A stretch of DNA of 64,000 nt, from NCBI RefSeq assembly GCF_000189635.1, contig NW_002476361.1, positions 62,001 through 126,000 on the forward strand. The letters are read 5' to 3'. Position 1 is the stretch's first letter. Each line of letters starts with the position of its first letter. The DNA comes from Tetrahymena thermophila SB210 (taxonomy: Eukaryota; Ciliophora; Oligohymenophorea; Hymenostomatida; Tetrahymenidae). Under the pieces are notes generated by a model. It saw nothing but the letters and a program-made list of their open reading frames with translations. It was not told the origin of the DNA and did no database searches. Of this stretch, positions 12,360-23,700 are shown in pieces. Made by a program: the position numbers and the translations under genes.

Positions 12360-13578
12360 ACTTGTGGAAAGAATTCTTGCTACTAAATTTGAGATAAAAA
12401 CTATATTTATCTGCTTTAAAAATTTAAATACTTATTTATTGATATATTTATCTAATATTTATTTTCAATTTTTTATTATAAAAATTCTGAATTAGCAGGT
12501 CAAATTTTGACTTTTTGATTATGAAAAAGATTGAGAAATAAAATATTTACTTATTTTTGTAATTCAATTAGATTAATGTTTATGCCTTTGCTAAAATTTG
12601 AGAAAGATAATTGTTTTAAACAAATTAATGATGATTTGTTTTTAATTAAAAAATTTAAACTAAAATGATCACAAAATTTATTTTTCTTAACAAAAATAGT
12701 AATTGATTTAATAATAATTTATCAGAAAATTCATCAGAATTGAAAAAATTAAAGAATTATTATCAAAACTAATTGCTATTTATTAATACCATATATTAAA
12801 AAAGAAAAAAACCTTGAACAAATTATTTTTATAGTTATCACTCCTTATAACAATTCAAATTAAAAGTATTTATTTAAATAAATACCATCTATTCTCTATA
12901 TTCAGGTGACTTTTTAAAAAATTTATTTTTCAAAAAGTACCACCTTATCACCTTATTTTAGAGCTCACCTTAATAAAAAGAAAAGCTTAATTATGAGAAT
13001 AGACGGTATATAAGTGTAATTAATTATTTTAGTAAGTTCTTAAAAAAATTATTGAAAATATTATTTTCACATAACTTAAATTTAGAATTAAATGAGGTTT
13101 GGTAATTTAAAAATTATTTTATAAAATATTCAATTAAAATTATTAAATTTTTTAAAATCTCTAAAAAATACTATATATTTCTTGTTTAATTAAAGCGGAT
13201 TTAAATTATTTTAAATCTAAGAAAATTTTCATTTTCATTGATAATTAAAATCAATTTTAAGAAAGAGTGAAAAATAAATATACTTCAAAAATGTTATTAA
13301 AATCCCTTAAAGATATTTTAAAAATTCTGATTAATAACTGTTTTTTCATCAATATTTAACAATCTTAATAATTATATTTTAAGAATAAGTTAGTAAGTAA
13401 ATTTTATGAAATTGTAAAAAAAATACTGTAAATTTCTATTAATATTTTATTTTTTATTAAAACAAATATTTTTATTATATTTAGAACTTCAAAAAATATA
13501 TTATATAATTTTACAAAAAGAGTAAAATATATTTGCTTTTCATTTAATGAAATATATTTTTATTTGAATTAATATTTC
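12360..13578. other. Intergenic spacer with a short inverted-repeat element
   Basis: Between the start of ATPase copy 1 and the 3' end of the first MACPF gene. No gene is seen. The only structure is the 128-base inverted-repeat unit at 12882-13009, listed separately. Confidence 0.5.
12882..13009. repeat. 128-bp inverted-repeat element (MITE-like or structured RNA)
   Basis: The ends are 15-base inverted repeats with one mismatch (ATACCATCTATTCTC against ATACCGTCTATTCTC on the other strand). Inside are further short inverted pairs, for example GGTGACTTTTT near 12903 and its near-complement ending in AGTACC near 12942, and AGGTGA near 12902 with TCACCT near 12964. G and C are concentrated in these paired segments. 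It could be a small non-autonomous DNA transposon or a hairpin RNA. No certain target-site duplication is visible. Confidence 0.45.
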
Positions 13579-15150
13579 TCATGAAACTTAAAAAAATGTA
13601 CATCCTCTACATGAATTCTAATTTTAAGTTAGCACTATTAATGCATTATCTTATGTATCAGATAACCCAGATGTTGATTATACTGTCATATAATATGAAG
13701 AACCCATCAATTTTAAGTATTAGAAACCTTACCCTATTTCATCTATTTCAAATAAAGTCAAGGAATCTAAATTACAATTCTTGACCACTAAAGGCTGGTT
13801 ATCTTAAGCAGCGGTTACTCCTAGGCACTGTTATTAAATGGTATTTAACTAAATTTAGTATATATTTTCATCATTAGTAGGTCTAGTTATTATATATGAA
13901 TTACTTGTGGTGGAATTGTTTGATAGTTAGAATACAGATTAAGCAGTTAAGTTATATGAAACAAACTTTGCACTCTTAGTATTCATTATTTATCTAGACC
14001 CTACATATGGATCGGAAGAAGAATTAACATAACCAGAGCAATTATCCAAATTTGATTAGAATTATAATCTGTCGTAACAATATTAGATAATATAGTTTTA
14101 CATTGCATTTACTACATAAGTAAGAGTTGCAGAGTCTATGGGGATTGCAGGATTATTCTAATATTGAGAGATAAATTCATATATAGGAGTGAGGTCTGTT
14201 TTTATAGGCATTGGAGTATCTAGTGTTTGAGTAGCCCACTCAGATGCATCCAAATTAGCATTTGGAGTAGCTCCCATAGAGTAAGATGACCAACTCTTTA
14301 AGGATGATTAGAAACTATTAAGTTATTACTAAGAGTAATCAGTTGAGACTTTACCTTGAACACCGTAAAGAGAAGCTCCTACAGATGCATCAAAACCAAG
14401 ATTAGATTGTTACTAAACTGATGAAGAACTCATAATAAATTAATAACCAAATAGAGAACCAAGTTTGATAGAAGTAGCAACATGAGTACCCCAGGAGTCG
14501 AAAAAATCATAATAATATTCTCTCTCATTTGTATAATTAGAATATGAATACAATTATTGAATTTTATCTACAAGCTATAAAGAAAGTAAAGGAATGCTGT
14601 TTGGGTCGTTGTAAAAGCTCAAGTCAAAAGCAGAGCAAGTAGCAAACGAATGGATGCATTAATTATCCTTTTAGGAAAGGGTATCTTACATCTACTAGAA
14701 ATCAGCACTAGCAGAAAATGATGCTGCAAAAAGACTTCCTTTACCATTAACTTAAGCAGATAAGCTATTTTAGTAATCATTAAGTGTGGAAACATCTTTT
14801 GAACTAAAAGTTATCAAACAGCTCTTTTCAATGGTTAATCTGACACCATCAGGTATGAAATACGCTCTATCAGGGCTGACTGAATCCCAAAGATTATCTT
14901 GATAAAGCAAATCAACTGTAGGAAGATTTCTGAAACCAGGGTCAATTCCACTATTGCTGAGAGGATTGCCATAAAATATGTTATACCCTTATCCCAGATA
15001 AGAAATATTAGGAATGTACGAGATTTAACCTTGAGAAATGGTTTGATTCCAGAACATAATTTAATCAGGCTGCTAAGCATAAATTACATTAAGCAGTAAA
15101 GCTAAAGAAAATATTAACTTAATGCTTTTAATAATCATTTTTGATTTCAT
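13579..15150 (-). CDS. Secreted MACPF-domain protein with ricin-B-like C-terminus, MACPF 1
   Basis: A single-exon, 523-residue frame ending in TGA. An N-terminal basic stretch and hydrophobic run (IFSLALLLNVIYA) form a signal peptide. Residues about 208-235 carry the membrane-attack-complex/perforin signature, YYYDFFDSWGTHV followed by an LGS glycine turn. Another conserved block, ATPNANLDASEWATQTL, is shared with the two other MACPF genes nearby. From about residue 440, 'QQCLGV...VVKNCN' resembles a ricin-B beta-trefoil repeat, then a CRGC near the end. MACPF proteins oligomerise into pores or act as adhesion proteins; the target here is unknown. It is head to head with the MACPF gene at 15818, sharing a 667-base promoter region, and sits between P5B ATPase copies. 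The gene call is firm; the C-terminal lectin call is tentative. Confidence 0.9.
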
Positions 15151-15817
15151 ATTTTTTTTATTGAATGTTTATTTTATATTTTTGTTTATTAAATTATTAA
15201 ATCACTGTTGAATTCTTGTTTTTAATTCAGAAAGAGGTGATTTATTCATTAAATAATTAATTTATGTAAATAGATAAATCGATTTAACTTGGAAAAAAAG
15301 TTATTAATTAATAAGGGTTATATTTTGATGATAAAAACTTACATTTTTAATTTAATTATATAAACGGGTAGGTAGGTAGGGGGATAGGGTATTTATTTTG
15401 AAAACAAAAGAAATTCAAAAGCTAAAAAAAATGTTATAATTATTTTATTAAATCTATTTGAATTTTATAATTCATTAAAAACTGTTTTTTCAAGTGAAAT
15501 TTTAATAAGTTGTACATTTAAAAAAATATTTTGTATAAAAATTATTGTTTTAAATAACAAATTAAGTTGCAATTTTCACAATATAGATTTATCTATTTTA
15601 TTTTAATTAAAGTAAATTTGCCTGAATTATTAATTTTGTAATAAACATAAATTAAATACGTTTAATTTTAGCTTGAATTGTAGGTCTGTAAGAAAAATAT
15701 GTTAAATTGTAAATAATATTGTCTATTTTCTCTTAATTAAATATTCAATATTTTATCTTTATTATTTCTATAAAATATAATCAAAACCTAAAAATTCAAT
15801 CAAACATATCTAATAAG
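15151..15817. promoter_or_regulatory. Divergent promoter region of a MACPF gene pair
   Basis: The only sequence between the start codons of two oppositely oriented MACPF genes, so it should hold both promoters. It is A+T-rich apart from a G-rich GGTA tetranucleotide run at about 15366-15388. No TATA element can be singled out in such a background. Confidence 0.5.
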
Positions 15818-17434
15818 ATGAAACCAACAAAAACAAAAATTAAAAGTATCTTAATCATAACTTTAATTATTTCTTGCATCAAATGCAATGATATAAGTGA
15901 TACACTTTAATGGAACGATAGTATAAATACCTAATCTATTTAGTATATTCCAAATGTGTAATATCTAGGATAGGGCTACAATATTTTTACTTCAAACCCT
16001 CATTCTTCATAAGGTCTTGATCCTGGTTACAAAAATATTGCAGCTATTAATTTAACATATACTGATAACCTTTGGTAAAATGTAAATCCCGAAAGAACTT
16101 ACTTTGTGCCTAATGGTGTTTTTCTATCTTAGCAAAAAAGTTGCACCATGTCTTTTACTGCAAGATAAGTTGCTTCTATGATGGACTACACAAGCAGCTT
16201 GGAAGCTTCAGTTTCTATTAAGGGAACCTTTTTTGGTGGTAGATTCAGAGCTAGTGTTGATTACTAAGACATGCAAAACGATATGGAAAGTGGTGAGTAT
16301 TAATATATAGTTTCTCATTCAAGTTGTTCTGTTTTCCAACTAGATTTAATTGATTCTCCTACTTATCATGCTCAATTTACTAATGACATTTTGATGGATT
16401 TTTAAAATCTTATCTCAATCTAAGGCAACAGTAGTAATACAGAAGCTAATGCTTATTATGATTTCTTCGACAAATGGGGTACACATGTTGTCTCCTCTGT
16501 TAATTTAGGCTCTCTCTTTGGTTATAAATTCTAATTACTCACTTCTGACATCTAAAGCATGAATAATTAAGGGATAGATGTTTCTGCAAGTGCAACTATA
16601 TTCAATGTGAGAGGTAGAACTAACACTCAGATAGAATAGAATAATTTGGATAATTTTAGCTAATCAATCCAAAAATGGACTTCTTATTCGATTGGAGCCA
16701 CTCCTGATGTAAATAATGATCCTGCAAATTGGGCTTCTCAAACTCTAACGAAACCGATGCCAATCAAGAGTTCAATAACTCCTTATCACGAGGCTCTTAA
16801 TATTTTCACTTAAGGTAACAATAGTATTTTGCAAAGTTCTCAAATATTATAGCTCTATTATAAACTGAGATTATATGGAAACTCATACTGCTCTTAGAGA
16901 TTGTTGCCAAACGGATAAATAGATTAATGCAATAGCAATAGTTAAAGTGATTATAATTTTAGCTAATAAGAATAAACAGTAACTTATTATGATGTATCTC
17001 TCTTAGACATCACAAGAACTTAAATAGCTGCCTATTACTAGAATGCAACAACTTTCAACACACAGCTTTAACTTTCTCCTATTGAGAATACAATTGGATA
17101 TAGATTTTTCTTCAAAAATAACAATCAAATTTTAAACGGCTAAGTAACATATTATGTCAGTATAGTTGCTACTGCTGGTAATAACATGTGTTTGGTAGGA
17201 AATCCAACTCTTGGTGAGCCAGCAACAATTAGTGGTTGCCCAAATAATGATAACGCAACTTTTTCTTATATTGCGTATGATGACAATATATTTAGTTTGC
17301 AATTTAAGAGCGATCCAACAAAATGTTTAGGATTTGACAGCTAAGGGATTCTTAGAACAATGGTAACTGATTCTTGTTTCGAATGTCAAGTAATAGAATT
17401 AATACAAAACACTCAAACTAAAAAGAATTCTTGA
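15818..17434 (+). CDS. Secreted MACPF-domain protein with ricin-B-like C-terminus, MACPF 2
   Basis: A 538-residue single-exon frame ending in TGA. The signal peptide is 'ILIITLIISCIKC' after a Lys-rich start. The MACPF signature lies near residues 213-240: YYDFFDKWGTHVVSSVNLGS. The block ATPDVNNDPANWASQTL follows, as in the neighbours. The last 85 residues, from about 455, contain NMCLVGN, ISGCPNN and 'KCLGFDSQGIL', a pattern like two ricin-B repeats, and end in a CFEC pair that parallels CRGC and CLGC in the two paralogues. Many Gln are coded by TAA/TAG. The protein is probably exported or stored in a secretory vesicle; pore formation is known for the family, not shown here. Confidence 0.9.
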
Positions 17435-18774
17435 TTAAATACTAGTCATTAATTTTATTTAAGTCTTTATAAATAAATATTTACTATGTAATTTTAGATA
17501 ATTTAAAAAATGAATGCAATTATATAAATATATATTTATCAATTAAATTGCTTTTTATTATCTATTTTATTCATTCATTTGTTCATTTTTTAATAAAAAA
17601 ATAAATAAACATTTGTAAAATAATTTTATTAAAAACTAAATGTATCAATATTTTTCTTCAACTTCTTAATAATTAAAAAAATGATGGATGGATGGATATC
17701 TTATCAATATTAAAATATTGAGTATCAAATAATATGGAGCTTTAGTATATTAAAATTTTAAATATCCTTAATTGTCATTAATGTTTAATTATATGTTTTT
17801 ATTAATCAAATTACATTTTCTCTAATAATGTAAACAAATTTATATTATTTTAATTAAGACCTCTTTGATAGTTTAAAAAAACTGAATAAATGTATTTTAA
17901 ATCTAAATCAATTTATTTTTTTTATTACATTTAATATTTTTTTTAAATAACAGAATTAACTTGAGCGAAAAAAAATCAAATTAAAATATATCAAACAATA
18001 AAAATAATATTTATTCAAAGAATTCAAAAATTCTAAAATGAAATTCTTTTTTCAGTTTCATATAATCATTTTTCATGAATAAATATACTTATCTTTAAAA
18101 AAAAATACTTGGAAAAATTATAATTTTCAAATAATTGATTAAATGTAAGAAATTTATATGCAATTGTAAATTATCTCAAGGCGTTAGAATGAATATAACT
18201 TTCTATTCTATTTCCTGACTTGTTTTCTATTTGATGAGTTTTTCAAATTTTATGTTGAAAAGCAAATATTTATATTTATTATTTTGTTTTAAAAGGAATA
18301 AAATTATTTAATTTAATTTATAGAAATTTACAAAACATTTTTAATTTTTTATATTGTTATTTACCATTTTATTTTTAAACATTTTTTTTTACATGTAATA
18401 ATGGTGAATTTATTTTATATGCTTTAATTATTGTAAGAAATTTAATTCGAAATGTAAGACTTTGAATTTATATTTTTAAGTAATTAATTGAGGTAAATAA
18501 GTTGATGGATTTGTATCAGTTTAAAGTATTGTAAGGATTTCAATCCCATTTGTAATTAATTTAATCTTATTTTATAAATTATTAAAAGAGGGGTAGGATT
18601 CTGAATTTTTTTTATAAATTAATTGAAAATCTATCAAAAATAATTGGAAAAATTTAATTTAAAAAAAAGGACAAAACACAAAAGTAGAAGAAGATAATTA
18701 AAAAGTTGATAAAACAAACGACAAATAAAAAAATAAACTAAAAAAACCTTATTGAAACTCTCATTTTATTTACA
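17435..18774. other. Intergenic spacer between MACPF 2 and MACPF 3
   Basis: 1.3 kb, A+T-rich, no gene. A GGAT tetranucleotide run lies at about 17683-17698. The last 110 bases before the MACPF 3 start are A-rich and T-poor, as is common for 5' leaders of ciliate mRNAs. Confidence 0.5.
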
Positions 18775-20331
18775 ATGAATAAAAGACAGAAGACTGTTTT
18801 TCTTGTTTTTATTTTACTCATTGGTTAATGCTAAGCTGGGTATCTAAGAGGATAAGACTAGACTATACTTTGGAATAATACTATTGATCCAGCTTCTATT
18901 GGCTATATTCCTAATGTTTAGTATCTAGGATCCGGATACAATATTTATTTTGCCAATCCTCATTCTACTACAGGACTTGACCCTGGATTTACAAACTCTG
19001 GCATTCTTGAATTAGATTATAACAATAATCTATGGACTAATATTAATCCAGATCGCTCTTATTACGTCCCCGATAATGTAAGCTTAACTGTAGAAAAAAG
19101 CTGCATTGTTTCATTTTAATCTTAAGAAGTAAATTCACTTTCTTAATACAGAGATAGTTTGTCTTCTTCTGTGCAATTCTAAGCTAAATATTTTGCAGGA
19201 AAGTTTTCAGCTAGTTCAGACTATTAAGAAGTCTAAGATGGACTTAATTCTGCCAATATTTAATATATAGAGTCTTAGGCTAGGTGCTCGATATTTTAAC
19301 TTGATGTGTACAATAGTCCTTCTTAAAATGCTTAACTTACTCCTTAACTCTAGTAAGCTTTGTTTACTTTAGCTTTTAACTAAACATCTTAAAATGATTA
19401 CTATGATTTTATTGATACTTGGGGTACTCATGTTGTAACTTCGGTTAACCTTGGTTCTCGTTTTGGATACAAATATCAAATGGATAAGTATCAATCTAAT
19501 TAGCTAACTTAATAAGGAGTAAATTTATCAGTAAGTGCTTCTTATTTCAGCTCTTCTGGATCCGCTTCTGGTGCATACAACTAGACTTAAATACAAAATT
19601 TTACTCAAGCAATGACTAGCTGGTCTTCTTACTCTATAGGAGCTACCCCTGATGCAAATTAAGACCCTTTATCATGGGCATAGCAAACTCTCGACACTCC
19701 TATGCCAATTAATATCTCAATTTTATCATTTGATGACTTTTTGAATAAATTCTCTTTTTCTGTTAACGGATTAACTTCTTCATAGTTAAATACAGTTATT
19801 AGTAATTTGAGTTAATATCTATAAACTTACTGTGCTAATAGATTGTTAGTAAATGGTAAAATTGATGCTTGCGCAGATTAAGAAGTGTCAAGTTCTTAAA
19901 TATTCTAATACTCAAATAATACCTTTAAAATTTAAAACTTTTTAAGTAATAACTACATATAAGGTTAAAATGGATAGAATATTACTAGTGCAGTATTATT
20001 TACTAAAAACCCTAATATAAATATTGCACAACCTGATTTCTAATAATTTAAAATGCAAATATAATCATCTAACACAGTTTCTTTCATCTAAAAATAAGGA
20101 GGAGAGTGCATTACATATTCAAGTTCATAAAATAATTCAACCTTAACTTTGCAAAGCTGCAACGGTTCCTAAAATTAACAATTTTAAGTTATTGATATTG
20201 CCCCATCTCTTTTTTACATTAAATCAACAATGAATAACTTATACTTCACAAGCTAAGGATCATATTTCTAAATGTAATAGCTACAAAGTTGCTTAGGATG
20301 CTAAGTTTTTAATTTGGCATATATTATATGA
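18775..20331 (+). CDS. Secreted MACPF-domain protein with ricin-B-like C-terminus, MACPF 3
   Basis: A 518-residue single-exon frame, same orientation as MACPF 2 and 1.3 kb downstream. Signal peptide 'TVFLVFILLIGQCQA'. MACPF signature near residues 207-235: YYDFIDTWGTHVVTSVNLGS. Family block ATPDANQDPLSWAQQTL. The C-terminal part shows the clearest ricin-B motif of the three: ECITYSSSQNNSTL then LQSCNGSQNQQFQVI (about 445-475), close to the C...NG..NQ.W/F lectin repeat, and then a CLGC pair. This suggests a carbohydrate-binding tail that could direct the MACPF part to glycans. Divergence from MACPF 1 and 2 is substantial, so the duplications are not recent. Confidence 0.9.
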
Positions 20332-20766
20332 AAAATAAATTATAAAAAGAAATCTATTGAATTATATATAATATTGAAGCCTATGACTTTCATTTATAAG
20401 AATATATGTCGTATTTTAATAAATCAATTTTTTTTAAAATATAAAAATTTTTATATTTTATAACTAAAATTAAAATTTTTTTATTGTTATTTGATTAAAA
20501 AAATTTTTATTTTTATTATTTTTATTTGGATTTTATTTATTAATTTATATATATATTTCTAAATAAATAAGATGAGAAAATTAAAATTAAAAAATTTTTT
20601 TTACTAAATATATATTATAAACACGTATTCTAAAATATACTACATCAAGTATAAATATTTGATTAGTTATTATTTTAATTTAATTTATTATTTAAAATAA
20701 ATGCTATTAATAATAAAACAGGTATTACTTTTTTTCTTTAAAAATGAAATATATTTTTTAGAAAAT
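20332..20766. other. Short convergent spacer
   Basis: 435 bases between the 3' ends of MACPF 3 (plus) and ATPase copy 2 (minus). It should hold both polyadenylation regions; no specific signal is distinguishable. Confidence 0.5.
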
Positions 20767-23700
20767 TCAAAATTTAATTTTTGAAACAGGGTCTAATAGT
20801 GTTTGACTTCTGCTCTAATCTTTTTTATTTTTGACTATGACAGCTAATTTGGCAACTACATATTTTTCATAAATGATGTTAACCAAAGAACTAGCACAAG
20901 CAATACCTAAAATGACTACTAAAAATGTTCTTGGCATTTCAGATATAGGTTCGTTATCATCAAGTTGAACTTATTCAAAAATCTATTAGAATAAAAATTT
21001 TAATTCTTTCTGATATGAAATAAACAAAATCATACGTTTAAGAAGCTAGTTGTAAAGCTATCTTGCAATAATAAAATATATAATGAGCATAAACTAATTA
21101 AGACGAGACATATTGTAAACCAAACGTTTGTATAAAACTCTTTCTTGAAAGGTTTACCAATCGAGAAAGCTATGCAAGTAGCAATATATTAAAAGTTTGC
21201 AAACAAGAAAAGTACCTTTTATTTTTTAATTAATTTTATTAAAGTAATATGAGGACATTTTTAAGTAATTTAAATAAATATTAAGTACTGTTGATTCATA
21301 GCAACTTTTACGAGAGTCCGGATCATCTAAATCACCTAAATAGGAATGGCTGTCATAAACTGACATATACCAACTTTGGGCTCTTAAAACAAGGAACATA
21401 ATTATCTTTATTAAAATAATTTTTAGCTATTTTATTTAAAAAGAAAAATAAAATAATTTACTTAAAAACCTCCATTTAAAATAGTCATTCCGATAACAGA
21501 ACATAAAACTGGGAAAGATATAAGACTTGAACCAGGAACTTGTTTAGAAAGTGTTGGATAAGCATCTGTAAGCCCCATGAGAAAAGCAAGTGGTATAATG
21601 ATAACAAGATCCCAATATAAGAATTGCATATCTCCTGGTACTGAATTAACAGTATATAAAATTGTTGTTGTAAAGAACTAAATCATAGAATACAAAGCCA
21701 TAAACTTAAAGCAAGAAAAACTCGTAACTAATGCTGCTCTTCCTTCTTTGAGTAACTTTTTTTAATTAATTAATTTTTATTTTAATCTCTAAAAGGATAT
21801 TTTATTTTAATTGATTAAATCAAGATTTAGATTTAAAAAATTACCTCTACCACACAAGAAATATCTTATACTTTTGATGTAAAAGGCGCAGCTATTGATG
21901 CTTCAGCTTCTGATAAAGAAATACCCATATCAGCAGTTTTTAAGGCTCCACAATCATTTGCACCATCACCACACATACCACAAGTAGGTTTCCATGGTAA
22001 ATCTTGTAGCATTTGAAGCAAAAGAGCCTTTTCTTCTGGTCTCATTCTGGCAAAAATTTATGTTTTAAGAAGCATAGTTCTTAATAGCTAAGCCTTTTAT
22101 TTGCTTTCTGAAGCCTAACTGATAATCTTTGAAAAAGCTCTTCCAGTAATTGCCAAGGTATAATTATCTTAAACATTATTCCAAGGAAGTAAGTCTTGAA
22201 TATCATCTAATAGAAAAAATAAAAATAAAATTAAAAATGAGTTAAATTAAAAGAAATTAAATATAAATAAATTAGTAATTATTACCATTTAAGGCAGCTA
22301 TTTATTGCTATTAGTTTAAACTATCATTTGCATCCTAGATATCACTGTAAGAAGAGCAAACACTTTCAGATCTGTGGTTTTATTTTATATTACTTTAATC
22401 AAATGCTCTTTGAATATAAATTTAAGAGACTGGGTTTGATACATTGTAGTTTTCAGGGTTATTTTGTTAATTCATTTAGGTCTTAGCTCTTTCTCTATAA
22501 ATTTTAGAACTTTAAACAATAATTTAAGAAGTATTTCTAGATTAAAATTTTCCTTATTTTCCTTTTTTAATCTTTTTAATCATCACAGATATTTTTCTAT
22601 CTTTATTTTCTAAATATTATGCTTGCTAGATTAACATTTACTCTTCCTAAATTTCAGGTATTTATTTTTCTTCGTATTCGGCTACCCCATTTGCAGGTTC
22701 AAGATCATCCTCATTTAGATACCTTTTACCGTTTTCAAAATCTTTCCAAACAATCCTATCTTTTTGAGCTGGATCATCACTCAAATCACCAAAGTAAACT
22801 CTCTTGCTTTCATCTATAATTTTACATTATCTTCCAACACTAATTGCTGTTAGCGCATTATCACCTGTTACCATAATTGTACGAATATTAGCCTCCTAAA
22901 GTTCTTCGATAATTGATGTAGTTATAAGTTTTAATTTGTTTTCCATAATTAAAAGACCAGCAAACGTCAAATCTTTCTCTACTTCATCTCTTTCAAGTTT
23001 TTGAATTTAATTTTAATTCATTTTCAGTACTTTAACACCAAATGCAAGAACTCTGAAACCCTTTCTTGCATAAAAATCTAATACCTTTTTTGATATTTTA
23101 TTTTTATTAATTAAAAATAAACAAAAAATGAGAATTAATTACATCATGAAAATTTTAAGGAATAGTTTAAGGATTACTGAGCTCGAATATCTTTTCAGGA
23201 GAGCCTTTCACGAAAAGCTTGTAAAAATCTGAATCAAAATCTAAATTTTTCACAATTGTGCTCATTCTTTAAAGCTTTGATGAAAATTCAAATCTTTTGA
23301 CAATGCCAAGTTATGTTTGTGCTTAAGTATTTTGATAAAGTGTTTCTTAGATTTTGAAATCCCCAAAGCAATCTCCTTTTGCAGATTTGACAACAGCTAA
23401 AACTAGCTCTTTATAATCACCAAGATTTTATTCTATCAGCTCCCACTCAGTAGCTTCAAACATTTTTACTTCTAGCGGATCTCCAATTAATTCACCTTTA
23501 ATTCTTGTTATACCATGACAGCTTGCCATGCATTCTTTAAGAATAACTTATGGATCTCCAATTAGGCAATAAGGATTTCCTTCTCCATATTAAATTTCAT
23601 GCTCAGATTTATTATTTTATTTTAAATCTTTATTGAAGCCAAGTCTGTAAGTCTCTTCTTCAAGTTTAGCAAATTTAATTCTACCAGGTCCCTAGTAAAT

